From: Chryseobacterium herbae | GTDB lineage: Bacteria; Bacteroidota; Bacteroidia; Flavobacteriales; Weeksellaceae | Reading direction: 5' to 3' | Length of the DNA stretch: 64,000 nucleotides | Assembly: GCF_025154075.1 (NCBI RefSeq) | Contig: NZ_JAOAMU010000003.1 | Coordinates: 124,001-188,000, forward strand | Shown: positions 18,861 to 28,346 of the stretch, in pieces | How positions within the stretch are numbered: position 1 is the stretch's first letter | How the letters are laid out: every line of letters begins with the position of its first letter | Made by a program: the position numbers and the translations under genes | The notes under the pieces: generated by a model | Told to the model about the DNA's origin: nothing | The model's database searches: none | What the model saw: only the letters and a program-made list of their open reading frames with translations

Positions 18861-21800
18861 ATGGAAATCACAGAAAAATTAGAATCGAAGAAGATTGTAA
18901 ATTACTATAAAAATTTACGGAAAGATCTAAAAGAGCAGACGGAAAAGGGAATACTCTCTCAACTTTTTTCAAAACCTAAACTGAAAAAGGAAGTAGCAGA
19001 ATTAGGCCTGATGATCATGGGTAAATTCAATTATTATCAGGAATTAACGCTGGGTTCTGAGCAGTCTGAAAAACTTAAAAAATGCATTAAACCTGATATT
19101 TGGGAAGACAAAGAGTATTATAAGCTGTTGGTTTATTTCTTTGGCGACAATGCTGATCTGGTAAAGCACGCCTGGAATAAAATGCCTCAGAAAATGTATC
19201 AGACAGGTTATTACAGACGATCTTTCCGTGCACCTAACAATGAAAAGTACATCTTTCTCAATCAGGTTAATTTAATAGGAGGTCTTTTACAGTTTCCGAG
19301 TGTCTATTCTTACACTCATGGAGGTGAGCAGTATTATAACCTTACCCTGGAAGAGCAGATCATCTACGACAGTCAGATTTCAAACAGTTTAAACCAGTTC
19401 TATATCTGGTCCGCAGCGATTGATACAGGAAATGCCATCATTTATCAACTGATTGAAGACATTATTTTCAATAAACATCCTGAAGGAAAAGTATCCAGAA
19501 ATATCATCAAAGCATTACTCAACAGTGATCAGAAACATTGCTGGGAACTGGTGGAAAAACTCCTACTGGCAGCTCAGCGACAGGAAGGTTTAAGACAAAC
19601 GGTACTGGAAGCTCTGGATGAAACCAGCATCGGTGCGTTGGAATATATGACGAATGTGATTGTAGAACATAAACTCACCCGTTTTTCATCTGTTGTCCGT
19701 TCCATAGATACTTGGACAGGTCTGGGTTGGGATGCCGAAAAAGAATCAGTGGTAAAAAATATTGTTTCCCTGGCGCATACCTATTTCAACAATCCCGAAC
19801 TGATTCCGGATGCTATAAAAAGCAAGAACAATAACGAAGTTTATATGGCACTTTGGGTACAGTCTGTATGGGATGTGGAAAAAGCGGTTCCATATCTGCA
19901 TCAGTTGTATGACCATGGCAGTGTGGAAAAGAAATGTCTGGCCATAAAATTCGCGGGAGAAACCCATGATCCGTATATCCAGATGCCATTGTACTACAAA
20001 GCAGTATTGGAAGGCGATTTGCAGGTTTTGGCTTTTGCGGGCGAACCTTTATCAACATTATTAAGTGCCAATGCAGCTTCAAAATTCTATATCAATAATA
20101 CCGATTATCCTGATTTCTTTGAAAAACTGCATGAGCTTACCCAAAAGATTGAGGTAAAGGAAAAGAAATTTGAAGGAAAGATATTCTCCTGGCTCAATGC
20201 GACGTTCAGTAAAAGCAATTTATACGCGTCGATGTTTTATTTGGTAGGTGAGGATAAAGAAAAACTGGACCTGGTTCTTTCTTATTTTGATCAGTTTGAC
20301 CTTTCATTGCGTGAACAGCTGTCAAGAGGTATTTTAGGGGATTTCTACTGTTATTCCTATTCTTATAATTTCGGCAAGAAAAAGCAGGCAGTAACGCCGT
20401 TCCAGAAAGAATTTGCATTTAAAATCATAAAAGACAGAGGAGAATCTTTAGTGGCTTCAGGGATTAATGTGCTGCAGCAAAATCCTTTAAACAAAGATGA
20501 ACTGATGATTTTCTTTGATATGTTTAAAAGAAAAGGTGGAACACTTCGTAAGAAACTGATAGAATTGGTGGTGCATCAGGAAGATGGAGTAATCAGTCCA
20601 TTGGTTGAAGAATTAATGGTAAAAGGAGATATCGAGCAGCGAACTGCTTCTCTGGATATTATGTTGCAGCTTCAAAAAGACAAAAGAGCCTCTGCTCAGA
20701 TCGGAAGCTGGACCCAACAGTTTTCAGAAAAGCCGAAAGTATCCGAAAGGGAACAGAGTCTTTTAGATCAGCTTAATCCTTCTGATGACCAAAAAGTACT
20801 TTCCGCAGAAAATGGATTCGGATTCTATGATCCTTCTGTGATCTCAAAATTTGAACTTCCTAAGGTGGAAGCCAATTCCGTATACGCAAAGGCTACGAAA
20901 AAAGATAAGTATGGTTTTACACAACCCATGAACCATATCAAAGGGGAATTAGAAAAACTCAATGCTTTATTCCTTAAAAATAAAGATCATGAATACGAAG
21001 TAGATGATTGGAATGGCTCAAAAATAACTGTATTGATGGGCAATACCCTCCGGCACATCAGAAACAATACGGAAGGTTTTACCTCTGAACAGATCGCTGA
21101 AAACTATCCTCTGCATGAAGTATGGGCACAGTGGTATAATGATTCGGGACTTCAGCCGCGGGATTTATTCCTGTTGACTTTCGCTGAAAACTGCGACCGT
21201 AAAAAATTCAGAGACTTCCTGGGAAACTATGTATTTTATCACAAGGATATCATCCCTAATCCTCTGAAAAGCGACTATTACTGGGATAATCCTGTTAAAA
21301 GGATCCTGGAAGTTTTACAGTATAAGTTTATATTCGAGGAGAAAACAGATTTCCTGATCGATGCGTGCAGTACTCTGTTTGCCCATTTGCAGGACGATAT
21401 CATTAACTATAAAGCAAAAGAAAATACCTATTATTATGGTGGAGGAACCGGTTGGCAGCAGCTGGGCTTCTTCAGTGTGTTTTTACAGGCAGTGCCTTTT
21501 AAAGACCTTACTGATGAACAATATATCAAACAGTGGAATCTTTACCGCTGGATGCAGTATAATGGTCTGGAAGAAAATAAAAAACATTCAGTTCCGAATT
21601 TCTATTTATTCTGTAAAGCGTATGAGCTGAACGTTATTACAAAAGATGAACTTTATGAAGGTATTTTCACGGCAGACTCTGTCATAAGGGATCTTACGAG
21701 AGCGAAGACCCATACGATTTACCATAATCAGGAACAATATCTGGACACATTTCCTTTCCTGAAACCGATCATAGAAGATATTCAGAATAAATTCCTGGAT

Positions 21801-23906
21801 GTAGAGCTTATTCGTGGTGATGCGAATACTGCCGTTTCTCAATTTGTACAGGAATTTCAGACCATCTACGGAACCAACCGCTTTGTGCAGCTGTTGAAAG
21901 GACTCGGGAAATCGACATTGTATGCCAACTATATCTATAGTTATGGCAACGAAAATATGACCAGGCAGAAACTGTTCTCTTATCTGATCAAAAATTCTCA
22001 TCCTTTGGAAAGTGATACTCAGGAATCATTTAATGAAATGATGAAGAAAGAGAAGATTTCAGAACTCCGTTTGATACAGGCTGCCGTTTATGCACCGCAG
22101 TGGCAGAAACTGATCAGTACTTATTTAGGCTGGAAAGGTTTGGATTCAGCGATCTGGTGGATGCACGCCCATACCAAAACCAGTGCGTATCAGGCTCAGA
22201 ATTCAGAACTGGAAAGTGAAGTGGCCAAATATTCATCCGTAGATGTTCAGGAATTTCAGGATGGGGCAGTGGATAAAGACTGGTTTACACAAGCTTACAA
22301 AGAACTGGGAAAAGCCCGTTGGGAAATGCTGTATGAATCTGCTAAATATATCTCCGATGGAAACGGACACCGCCGGGCAAGACTTTATTCAGACACACTT
22401 ACCGGCGATTTAAAGATCAAAGAAGTAACGGCTAAAGTAAAAGACAAGCGTGATCAGGATTATCTCCGGGTGTATGGACTTGTTCCATTGAGCAAAGCCA
22501 ATCCGGAAAAAGATGTCTTGAGCCGCTATGAATACATTCAGCAGTTTAAAAAGGAAAGTAAAGAATTTGGCTCGATGAAACAGACGAGTGAAGCGCTGGC
22601 TATTCGTGTGGCATTGGAAAACTTAGCCCGAAATGCAGGCTATCCGGACCCGATCCGACTGACCTGGGCAATGGAAACCAAACAGATTCAAACGATTTTA
22701 TCAAAAGAAACCCAGGTGACGATCGATGGAGTAACGGTAGGTTTGATTATAGAAGACGATGGAAAAGCCGAAATGGTAGTATTCAGGGATGATAAACAGC
22801 TGAAATCTATTCCGCCAAAAATCAAAAAAGATAAAGCGATCGTAGAATTAGGAAACTACCGCAAGATCATGCGTGAACAGTGGACCCGTTCCCGAAAAGG
22901 ATTGGAGGAAGCCATGATAAGAGGCGACGAGTTCTTTTTTGCAGAAATTAAAAACCTTTTTGAACATCCGGTTATTGTAAAACATCTGGAAAAGCTCGTA
23001 TTCATTTCCAGTGATGATAAAATAGGATTCTATCATGACGGGAATCTGATTAATGCTCATGGAGAAATTCAGGAATTAAATGATACCAATACGCTGAGGA
23101 TTGTTCATTGTGTAGATCTGCATCAGCATGGGGTCTGGAGCGATTATCAGCACTATTGTTTTACGGAAAAACTGATTCAGCCGTTCAAGCAGATATTTAG
23201 GGAATTGTATGTGCCTACACCGGATGAGCTGAAGGAAAAATCAGTATCACGCCGTTATGCAGGACATCAGGTTCAACCGAAACAAGCATTAGCACTGCTT
23301 AAAACACGAGGTTGGAAAGTAGATTACGAAGAAGGTCTTCAGAAAGTCTATCATAAGGAAGGCTTCCAGGTGAAAATGTATGCTGCTGCCAATTGGTTTT
23401 CACCAGCCGAAGTGGAAAGCCCGACTCTGGAAACCATAGAATTCCATTCATTAAAAGATTATAAAAATATTCCTTTTGAAGATATTAATCCACGACTGTT
23501 TTCAGAGGTGATGCGGGATATAGATCTCGTGGTGTCGGTAGCTCACGTAGGTGGAGTAGATCCGGAAGCCAGCCATTCTTCCATTGAAATGCGTGCAGTA
23601 CTGATGAAAGAAACGGCCCGATTATTCAAATTGGATAACGTAAGTATTGAAGGTTCTCATGTATTGGTGAAAGGGAAAATGGGAGAATACAGTGTGCATT
23701 TGGGCAGTGCGGTGGTTCATCAGGTTCCGGGCAAATATCTGTCTATCCTTCCTGTTCATTCACAACATAGAGGAAGACTGTTTCTGCCTTTTGCAGATGA
23801 TGATCCGAAGTCTGCGGAAGTAATGTCTAAAGTATTGCTGCTAGCCAAAGACGATGAAATACAGGATCCGACTATTCTTACGCAGATAAAACGAGAATAT
23901 AGCTAA
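18861..23906 (+). CDS. Giant DUF4132-type protein, function unknown
   Basis: 1681-aa cytoplasmic protein without signal peptide or membrane segments. The N-terminal half looks like helical, HEAT-like repeats (NEVYMALWVQSVWDVEKAV, KCLAIKFAGETHD). A block at about 1130-1230 has GKARWEMLYESAKYISDGNG and HRRARLYSDTLTGDLK, and the remaining C-terminal part includes YAGHQVQPKQALALLKTRGW and HSQHRGRLFLPFADDDPKSAE. These parts resemble DUF4132 proteins such as E. coli YehI/MolR, whose biochemical role is not established. I see no nuclease, kinase or ATPase motif. It forms a two-gene unit with the preceding small gene and is followed by a large hairpin. Confidence 0.85.
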   Translation: MEITEKLESKKIVNYYKNLRKDLKEQTEKGILSQLFSKPKLKKEVAELGLMIMGKFNYYQELTLGSEQSEKLKKCIKPDIWEDKEYYKLLVYFFGDNADLVKHAWNKMPQKMYQTGYYRRSFRAPNNEKYIFLNQVNLIGGLLQFPSVYSYTHGGEQYYNLTLEEQIIYDSQISNSLNQFYIWSAAIDTGNAIIYQLIEDIIFNKHPEGKVSRNIIKALLNSDQKHCWELVEKLLLAAQRQEGLRQTVLEALDETSIGALEYMTNVIVEHKLTRFSSVVRSIDTWTGLGWDAEKESVVKNIVSLAHTYFNNPELIPDAIKSKNNNEVYMALWVQSVWDVEKAVPYLHQLYDHGSVEKKCLAIKFAGETHDPYIQMPLYYKAVLEGDLQVLAFAGEPLSTLLSANAASKFYINNTDYPDFFEKLHELTQKIEVKEKKFEGKIFSWLNATFSKSNLYASMFYLVGEDKEKLDLVLSYFDQFDLSLREQLSRGILGDFYCYSYSYNFGKKKQAVTPFQKEFAFKIIKDRGESLVASGINVLQQNPLNKDELMIFFDMFKRKGGTLRKKLIELVVHQEDGVISPLVEELMVKGDIEQRTASLDIMLQLQKDKRASAQIGSWTQQFSEKPKVSEREQSLLDQLNPSDDQKVLSAENGFGFYDPSVISKFELPKVEANSVYAKATKKDKYGFTQPMNHIKGELEKLNALFLKNKDHEYEVDDWNGSKITVLMGNTLRHIRNNTEGFTSEQIAENYPLHEVWAQWYNDSGLQPRDLFLLTFAENCDRKKFRDFLGNYVFYHKDIIPNPLKSDYYWDNPVKRILEVLQYKFIFEEKTDFLIDACSTLFAHLQDDIINYKAKENTYYYGGGTGWQQLGFFSVFLQAVPFKDLTDEQYIKQWNLYRWMQYNGLEENKKHSVPNFYLFCKAYELNVITKDELYEGIFTADSVIRDLTRAKTHTIYHNQEQYLDTFPFLKPIIEDIQNKFLDVELIRGDANTAVSQFVQEFQTIYGTNRFVQLLKGLGKSTLYANYIYSYGNENMTRQKLFSYLIKNSHPLESDTQESFNEMMKKEKISELRLIQAAVYAPQWQKLISTYLGWKGLDSAIWWMHAHTKTSAYQAQNSELESEVAKYSSVDVQEFQDGAVDKDWFTQAYKELGKARWEMLYESAKYISDGNGHRRARLYSDTLTGDLKIKEVTAKVKDKRDQDYLRVYGLVPLSKANPEKDVLSRYEYIQQFKKESKEFGSMKQTSEALAIRVALENLARNAGYPDPIRLTWAMETKQIQTILSKETQVTIDGVTVGLIIEDDGKAEMVVFRDDKQLKSIPPKIKKDKAIVELGNYRKIMREQWTRSRKGLEEAMIRGDEFFFAEIKNLFEHPVIVKHLEKLVFISSDDKIGFYHDGNLINAHGEIQELNDTNTLRIVHCVDLHQHGVWSDYQHYCFTEKLIQPFKQIFRELYVPTPDELKEKSVSRRYAGHQVQPKQALALLKTRGWKVDYEEGLQKVYHKEGFQVKMYAAANWFSPAEVESPTLETIEFHSLKDYKNIPFEDINPRLFSEVMRDIDLVVSVAHVGGVDPEASHSSIEMRAVLMKETARLFKLDNVSIEGSHVLVKGKMGEYSVHLGSAVVHQVPGKYLSILPVHSQHRGRLFLPFADDDPKSAEVMSKVLLLAKDDEIQDPTILTQIKREYS

Positions 23907-23908
23907 TC

Positions 23909-23973
23909 ATTCCCTACGTTACATTTAATCATTTGCCGGTTGGTGGATGATTAAATGTAACCTGAAGGGGAAT
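23909..23973. other. Large inverted repeat between convergent genes
   Basis: A perfect 15-bp inverted repeat, GTTACATTTAATCAT and ATGATTAAATGTAAC, has a 14-nt loop, with outer ATTCCC / GGGAAT arms that can extend the stem. It starts 3 nt after the DUF4132-type stop and has no T tract, so it is not a standard intrinsic terminator. It may be a bidirectional terminator or a small mobile-like element. Confidence 0.7.
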
Positions 23974-24032
23974 TGTAAATTTAAAAAGCGATTGGAGATT
24001 TCCCTGATAAATTCTGCAGGAAATGATAGCCC

Positions 24033-25952
24033 TTACTTCTTGATTATTTTTAAAGTTTTTGTGCTGTTTTGAGTGTGCACCTGTAATACATAGACCCCTG
24101 GACTGAACTTAGAAAAATCAATCTGGTTTTTATTGATAAAATGTACAGGTACTTCCTGACCTACCATATTGGTCATGGTCACTTTATCAATAGGAGTGAC
24201 ATAATCTACGGTTAAAATATTACTTACCGGATTGGGATAAACTTCGATTTGATCTTTTTCAAAATCGACATTCCCAAGTCCTAATGTAGCCGTATTGTTT
24301 CTCGAGATAATATGTTTTTCCGGATCAAATCTTACTCCGGTTATGGTAAACGGAACATTCACTGTGAACGACTCGTTGTTTACGGTGTTATTTACATAAG
24401 TATTATACACCTGGCCTCCCGCGCCTGTGAACTGTAATGGTAAACGCATTTCAAAATAATTAACGGAAGCGTGTGACTGAGTTTGGCTCACAAGAACTTT
24501 TACCTGGCCAGCTGCCATATTCTGAGCTTTAATGGTATAAACAGGATAGCCCTGATTGTAGATCCAGTCATTGAAAAAATCGGTCAGGCTGCTTCCGTAA
24601 ACCGCTTCCATATGAGCTTTGAAATCTGGCGTTCCTGCAGTTTTATATATTAAATTGGGGTCATTTATATAATTTTTAAGCCCAAGCAGGAATGTGGTTT
24701 CACCCAACTTAAGCCTTAACATATTGAGGACCATCGCGCCCTTATTGTAAGAAAGACGGCCGTCAAAAATACGGTCTTCATCCAGAGCTTCTGCATCCGT
24801 AAGATATACTGCGCCGTTAGGTTGTGAAGTGATATGGTTGATCAAGCTGGTTCTGTTCGATATTCCTGCTGCATTACCATCATAATGTTCTATAAGCAGT
24901 TCATCCATAAAAGTGGCAAATCCCTCGTTGAGCCAAATGTCGTTCCATGTAGCACAGGTGATTTTGTCTCCGAACCATTGATGGGCCATTTCATGTTCCA
25001 TCATATATCTGTTATAATTGCTGATAAAAGAGACTGTAGGATGCTCCATTCCGCTCTCGGTAACTTCTGCGTTTCCATATTTTTCATTACTATAAGGATA
25101 GACTCCTAACAAGGATTCGAAAAAATTTAAAAAGGAAGGAACTGGACTTAAATTACTTTGTGCCAGACTCAGGTGTTCTGGAAAAACATAGTTAATAATC
25201 GGGTAGGTATTGGGAGCGGTGCCCCCGGTCTGATTGAAAGTGCTGTAATTGGTCACGGAAACGGAAACCAAATAAGCCGGAATGGGATAGCTGTGATGAA
25301 AATGGGTGGTTTTATCAGAACCGGAAATGACTGGAGCGGCAGGTTCCACACCGTTTCCGACCGCTACATATTGTGATGGTGCTGTAATGTACAAATCAAT
25401 ACTGTCTATTTTATCTCTCATATCTTGCTTACATGGCCACCATTCTCTGTCTCCGAATGATTCTGATAATGTAAAGAAGATAGGAGAGCTGTTGTGGGTC
25501 GTAAAAAAGACATGTCCCGTATTGGGTGGTATACCTGCATATGTGATTTCTACAGACGCACTTGTACCTGCCAGTTGTGTATTGGGAAGGGTAATGACTA
25601 ATTCTTTGTTTGCATTTTGTAGGAATGAAAGGTTCACATTATTTTGCTTTACAGAACTTACGACCATCTGACTGACCAGGTCAAAGGTTATGGTATTCAT
25701 ATTCGATAGAGCTGTATAAGTGGTGGTCACTTTTCCGGATATGTTTCTTACGCCTGGATTTACTTTTAATTCTAATTTATGATAAGTAACATCGTAGTTG
25801 ACCGTATTTGGATTGAACTGAACGTTCTTTTTACTCAACGCTGACTTCTTTTCTTTTTTTGAAATCATGTCAGTGTGGTGTTTTCCTTCTTGTGAAAATA
25901 CAAATGAAAATGATAGAATATTTAATAGAATGTAAATAATGCGTGTTTTCAT
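24033..25952 (-). CDS. M1 family aminopeptidase with T9SS tail
   Basis: 639-aa secreted zinc aminopeptidase. A signal peptide (MKTRIIYILLNILSFSFVFSQ) leads into the M1 N-terminal beta domain, the exopeptidase-type motif ESGMEH near 299-304 (GMEH in place of GAMEN), the zinc site HEMAH (His320, Glu321, His324) and the third ligand in NEG (Glu343). The C-terminus (VYPNPVSNILTVDYVTP to KTLKIIKK) is a T9SS sorting domain, so the enzyme acts outside the cell or at its surface, cutting amino acids from peptides. It is a single-gene unit, convergent with the DUF4132-type gene. Confidence 0.93.
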   Translation of the reverse strand: MKTRIIYILLNILSFSFVFSQEGKHHTDMISKKEKKSALSKKNVQFNPNTVNYDVTYHKLELKVNPGVRNISGKVTTTYTALSNMNTITFDLVSQMVVSSVKQNNVNLSFLQNANKELVITLPNTQLAGTSASVEITYAGIPPNTGHVFFTTHNSSPIFFTLSESFGDREWWPCKQDMRDKIDSIDLYITAPSQYVAVGNGVEPAAPVISGSDKTTHFHHSYPIPAYLVSVSVTNYSTFNQTGGTAPNTYPIINYVFPEHLSLAQSNLSPVPSFLNFFESLLGVYPYSNEKYGNAEVTESGMEHPTVSFISNYNRYMMEHEMAHQWFGDKITCATWNDIWLNEGFATFMDELLIEHYDGNAAGISNRTSLINHITSQPNGAVYLTDAEALDEDRIFDGRLSYNKGAMVLNMLRLKLGETTFLLGLKNYINDPNLIYKTAGTPDFKAHMEAVYGSSLTDFFNDWIYNQGYPVYTIKAQNMAAGQVKVLVSQTQSHASVNYFEMRLPLQFTGAGGQVYNTYVNNTVNNESFTVNVPFTITGVRFDPEKHIISRNNTATLGLGNVDFEKDQIEVYPNPVSNILTVDYVTPIDKVTMTNMVGQEVPVHFINKNQIDFSKFSPGVYVLQVHTQNSTKTLKIIKK

Positions 25953-26113
25953 TGTTAATAAATTTAATTTTTATCGAAATAATTAAATGCGAATATAATT
26001 TATTTTTTCATTATATAGCTGTTCATTTTATTTCCTGTAAAATTCTATGTTTCCAAATGCACCTTTTTAAATCAGGAGTTCTGTTTATATGCTGAAATTA
26101 CAATTAAGGGCAT

Positions 26114-26139
26114 AAAAAAAGCATCTTTTTCAGATGCTT
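26114..26139 (-). terminator. Terminator of the DUF3276 gene
   Basis: On the minus strand AAGCATCT / AGATGCTT closes a short loop and runs into seven T. Confidence 0.8.
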
Positions 26140-26159
26140 GTGTTTTTAGATATTCTTTT

Positions 26160-26495
26160 TTAAACTTCGTCGTCAGAATCAATAGTGAATGATTTGCTTT
26201 TGAAGTCTTTGTCGTGTTTTTCTGATATTACATCCTCACCCTTTTCATTAATGATGAAATCTGTGGATTCATTAAACATCTCCTGAAAACTTTTAAAATC
26301 TTCTTTGTAAAGATAAATTTTGTGCTTCTCGAATGTAGCTTCCCCATTCTCCCCGAAGTTCTTTTTACTTTCGGTAATCGTAAGATAATAATCTCCTGCT
26401 TTCGTCTCGCGCACATCAAAGAAATAAGTTCTTCTCCCTGCTTTTAACACCTTAGTGAAAATTTCATTTTCATGGCGTTCCTTGTATTCACTCAT
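26160..26495 (-). CDS. DUF3276 (PUR-domain) nucleic-acid-binding protein
   Basis: 111-aa protein of the DUF3276/PUR family, related to Borrelia BpuR and eukaryotic Pur-alpha, which bind single-stranded DNA or RNA. Typical features are NEIFTKVLKAGRRTYFFDVR, the DYYLTITESKK strand and the KHKIYLYKEDFKSFQEMF helix, with an acidic tail (SFTIDSDDEV). Two beta-beta-beta-alpha units are not both evident, so it probably dimerises. It has its own promoter and terminator. In vivo role in this phylum is not established. Confidence 0.88.
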   Translation of the reverse strand: MSEYKERHENEIFTKVLKAGRRTYFFDVRETKAGDYYLTITESKKNFGENGEATFEKHKIYLYKEDFKSFQEMFNESTDFIINEKGEDVISEKHDKDFKSKSFTIDSDDEV

Positions 26496-26524
26496 TGTTA
26501 GATATTTTTTAATCTTGTTAAGAA

Positions 26525-26532
26525 CAAATATA
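26525..26532 (-). promoter_or_regulatory. -7 box of the DUF3276 gene
   Basis: On the minus strand this is TATATTTG, an exact TAnnTTTG match, about 30 nt before the ATG at 26495. Confidence 0.5.
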
Positions 26533-26594
26533 AAAGAATTCTTTTAATCACAAAATTTTTTTTATGATTTATTTAACAATTGAGAATGAAACGG

Positions 26595-28256
26595 CTAAGC
26601 AGTTACAGAATTGGCAATTTCGGTAAGGTTGATGATTTTATCGGCTTTTTGAGCGCTAGACTCTCTGTGTGTGATAATTATGGACGTGGCGTTGTTGATT
26701 TTTCTGTCGATATTTTCAAGGATATTCTGTTCCGTTTCGGTATCCAGAGCAGACAGGGAATCGTCAAAAATGATGATATTTGGATCCTTTATTAAAGCTC
26801 TTGCGATACATATTCTTTGCTTCTGTCCTCCCGAAAGCATCACGCCGCGTTCACCAACAAGTGTTTTATACTGCTCTTTAAATTCAACGATATTTTTATC
26901 TACGTCCGCAATTTTTGCATATTCCACCACTTTTTCATGAGACGGATGATCGATGGCAAAACCGATATTATTTTCTATAGAATCCGAGAATAAATAGCTT
27001 TCCTGAGGAATATATCCGATGAAATTTCTGTAATTGGTCAGATTGTGCTCTTTCAGGTTCTTCCCGTCGATTAAGATTTCACCTTCCGTAGGATCAATAA
27101 GTCTGCACAACAGAAGGGCAATCGTAGATTTTCCGCTTCCTGTCTTACCCATAATCGCCAGAGATTCACCGGCTTTGATCTTAAAGCTTAAGTTATCTAA
27201 TGCTTTGATTCCTGTGTTCGGATAAACGTAGGAAACATTTCTGAATTCAATATCACCTTTAATAGGATAGTCCTCAAAGTTCGTGTTAATAACTTCCGAT
27301 TTTTTATCAAGAAATTCATTGATCCTTTGCATCGAAGCCTCAGCTCTCTGATTCACAGAAGTTACCCAGCCTACCATGGAGAATGGCCAGATCAGGATAT
27401 TGATATACATAAAGAAATCAGCAATTTTACCCACGCTCAGTTCTCCGGCAATATATTTATGTCCGCCCACAAGAATAACCGCAACGTTCAGTAATCCGAT
27501 TACAAATAAAATAATGGTAAAGAAATACGCTTCAGTTTTCGCTAAATCCAAAGCTTTGTTTTGATAATCAGTGACTTTGATGCCATAATTCTTTTTGATG
27601 TAATTTTCCTTAGCAAAAAATTTCACCACTCTGATTCCTGAAAAGCTGTCCTGTACGAAAGTGGAGATCGCAGACTGACTTTTCTGCATGATCTTCGACT
27701 TCTTATTGATAATCGAACTTACCTTAAATATAATATAAGATAGAATAGGAAGTGGCAACAACGTCCATACGGTCATAGACGCATCCGTTTTCACCATATA
27801 GATGCTGGTGATCACAAGCAGGATCACTAAATTCACCACATACATCACACCCGGACCCAGATACATTCTTACGGCAACAACGTCTTCACTCAACCTGTTC
27901 ATAAGGTCACCGATGGTCGTCTGCTTATAATCCGTCAGAGAAAGTTCCTGGTAATGTCTGTAGATTTTATTTTTCAGTTCATATTCAATCCTTCTGGAGG
28001 CAACGATGATCGTCTGACGCATCATAAAGGTGAAAAATCCGGTCAGAAGTGAGCAGCCCACAATAATGGCTACATACACCAAAACCTGATTGTTGAAGCC
28101 CAGGTTGCCGCTTTTGGTAAGTTCGTCCACAGATTTTCCTACAAACTGAACTTTATATATATTGAAGAAATTACTGGCAATAATAAATAGTAACCCCCAA
28201 AACAATAATATTTTGTGCTTCCAAAAGTAAGGGTTTAAGGTTTTTAGCGCTTTCAT
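26595..28256 (-). CDS. ABC exporter half-transporter (MsbA/MdlB type)
   Basis: 553-aa fused permease and ATPase. The N-terminal half has six transmembrane helices (ABC type 1 exporter fold). The ATPase domain from about 320 has Walker A MGKTGSGKST, Q-loop IPQESYLFSD, signature LSGGQKQR and Walker B IIIFDDSLSALD. The residue after the Walker B Asp is Asp rather than the usual catalytic Glu, as in the degenerate half of heterodimeric exporters (TM287, BmrC). No partner half-transporter is adjacent. It is transcribed divergently from nusB. Substrate unknown (lipid or drug). Confidence 0.92.
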   Translation of the reverse strand: MKALKTLNPYFWKHKILLFWGLLFIIASNFFNIYKVQFVGKSVDELTKSGNLGFNNQVLVYVAIIVGCSLLTGFFTFMMRQTIIVASRRIEYELKNKIYRHYQELSLTDYKQTTIGDLMNRLSEDVVAVRMYLGPGVMYVVNLVILLVITSIYMVKTDASMTVWTLLPLPILSYIIFKVSSIINKKSKIMQKSQSAISTFVQDSFSGIRVVKFFAKENYIKKNYGIKVTDYQNKALDLAKTEAYFFTIILFVIGLLNVAVILVGGHKYIAGELSVGKIADFFMYINILIWPFSMVGWVTSVNQRAEASMQRINEFLDKKSEVINTNFEDYPIKGDIEFRNVSYVYPNTGIKALDNLSFKIKAGESLAIMGKTGSGKSTIALLLCRLIDPTEGEILIDGKNLKEHNLTNYRNFIGYIPQESYLFSDSIENNIGFAIDHPSHEKVVEYAKIADVDKNIVEFKEQYKTLVGERGVMLSGGQKQRICIARALIKDPNIIIFDDSLSALDTETEQNILENIDRKINNATSIIITHRESSAQKADKIINLTEIANSVTA

Positions 28257-28265
28257 AAAGTTTTA

Positions 28266-28273
28266 CAAATTTA
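28266..28273 (-). promoter_or_regulatory. -7 box of the ABC exporter gene
   Basis: Minus-strand TAAATTTG matches TAnnTTTG, 9 nt before the ATG. It lies back to back with the nusB promoter. Confidence 0.4.
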
Positions 28274-28317
28274 CAAAAATGTAGGCAGACTACGAATTTC
28301 ATCAATTTTAATTTTTG

Positions 28318-28325
28318 TATCTTTG
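28318..28325 (+). promoter_or_regulatory. -7 box of the nusB operon
   Basis: TATCTTTG followed by CACC, a typical flavobacterial promoter end, 21 nt before the nusB ATG. Confidence 0.55.
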
Positions 28326-28346
28326 CACCCATAAAAAGCTCTTTGA

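Noticed and set aside
21606..22001. 131-codon minus-strand ORF inside the DUF4132-type gene
   Set aside because: Antisense shadow; no recognisable domain or promoter.
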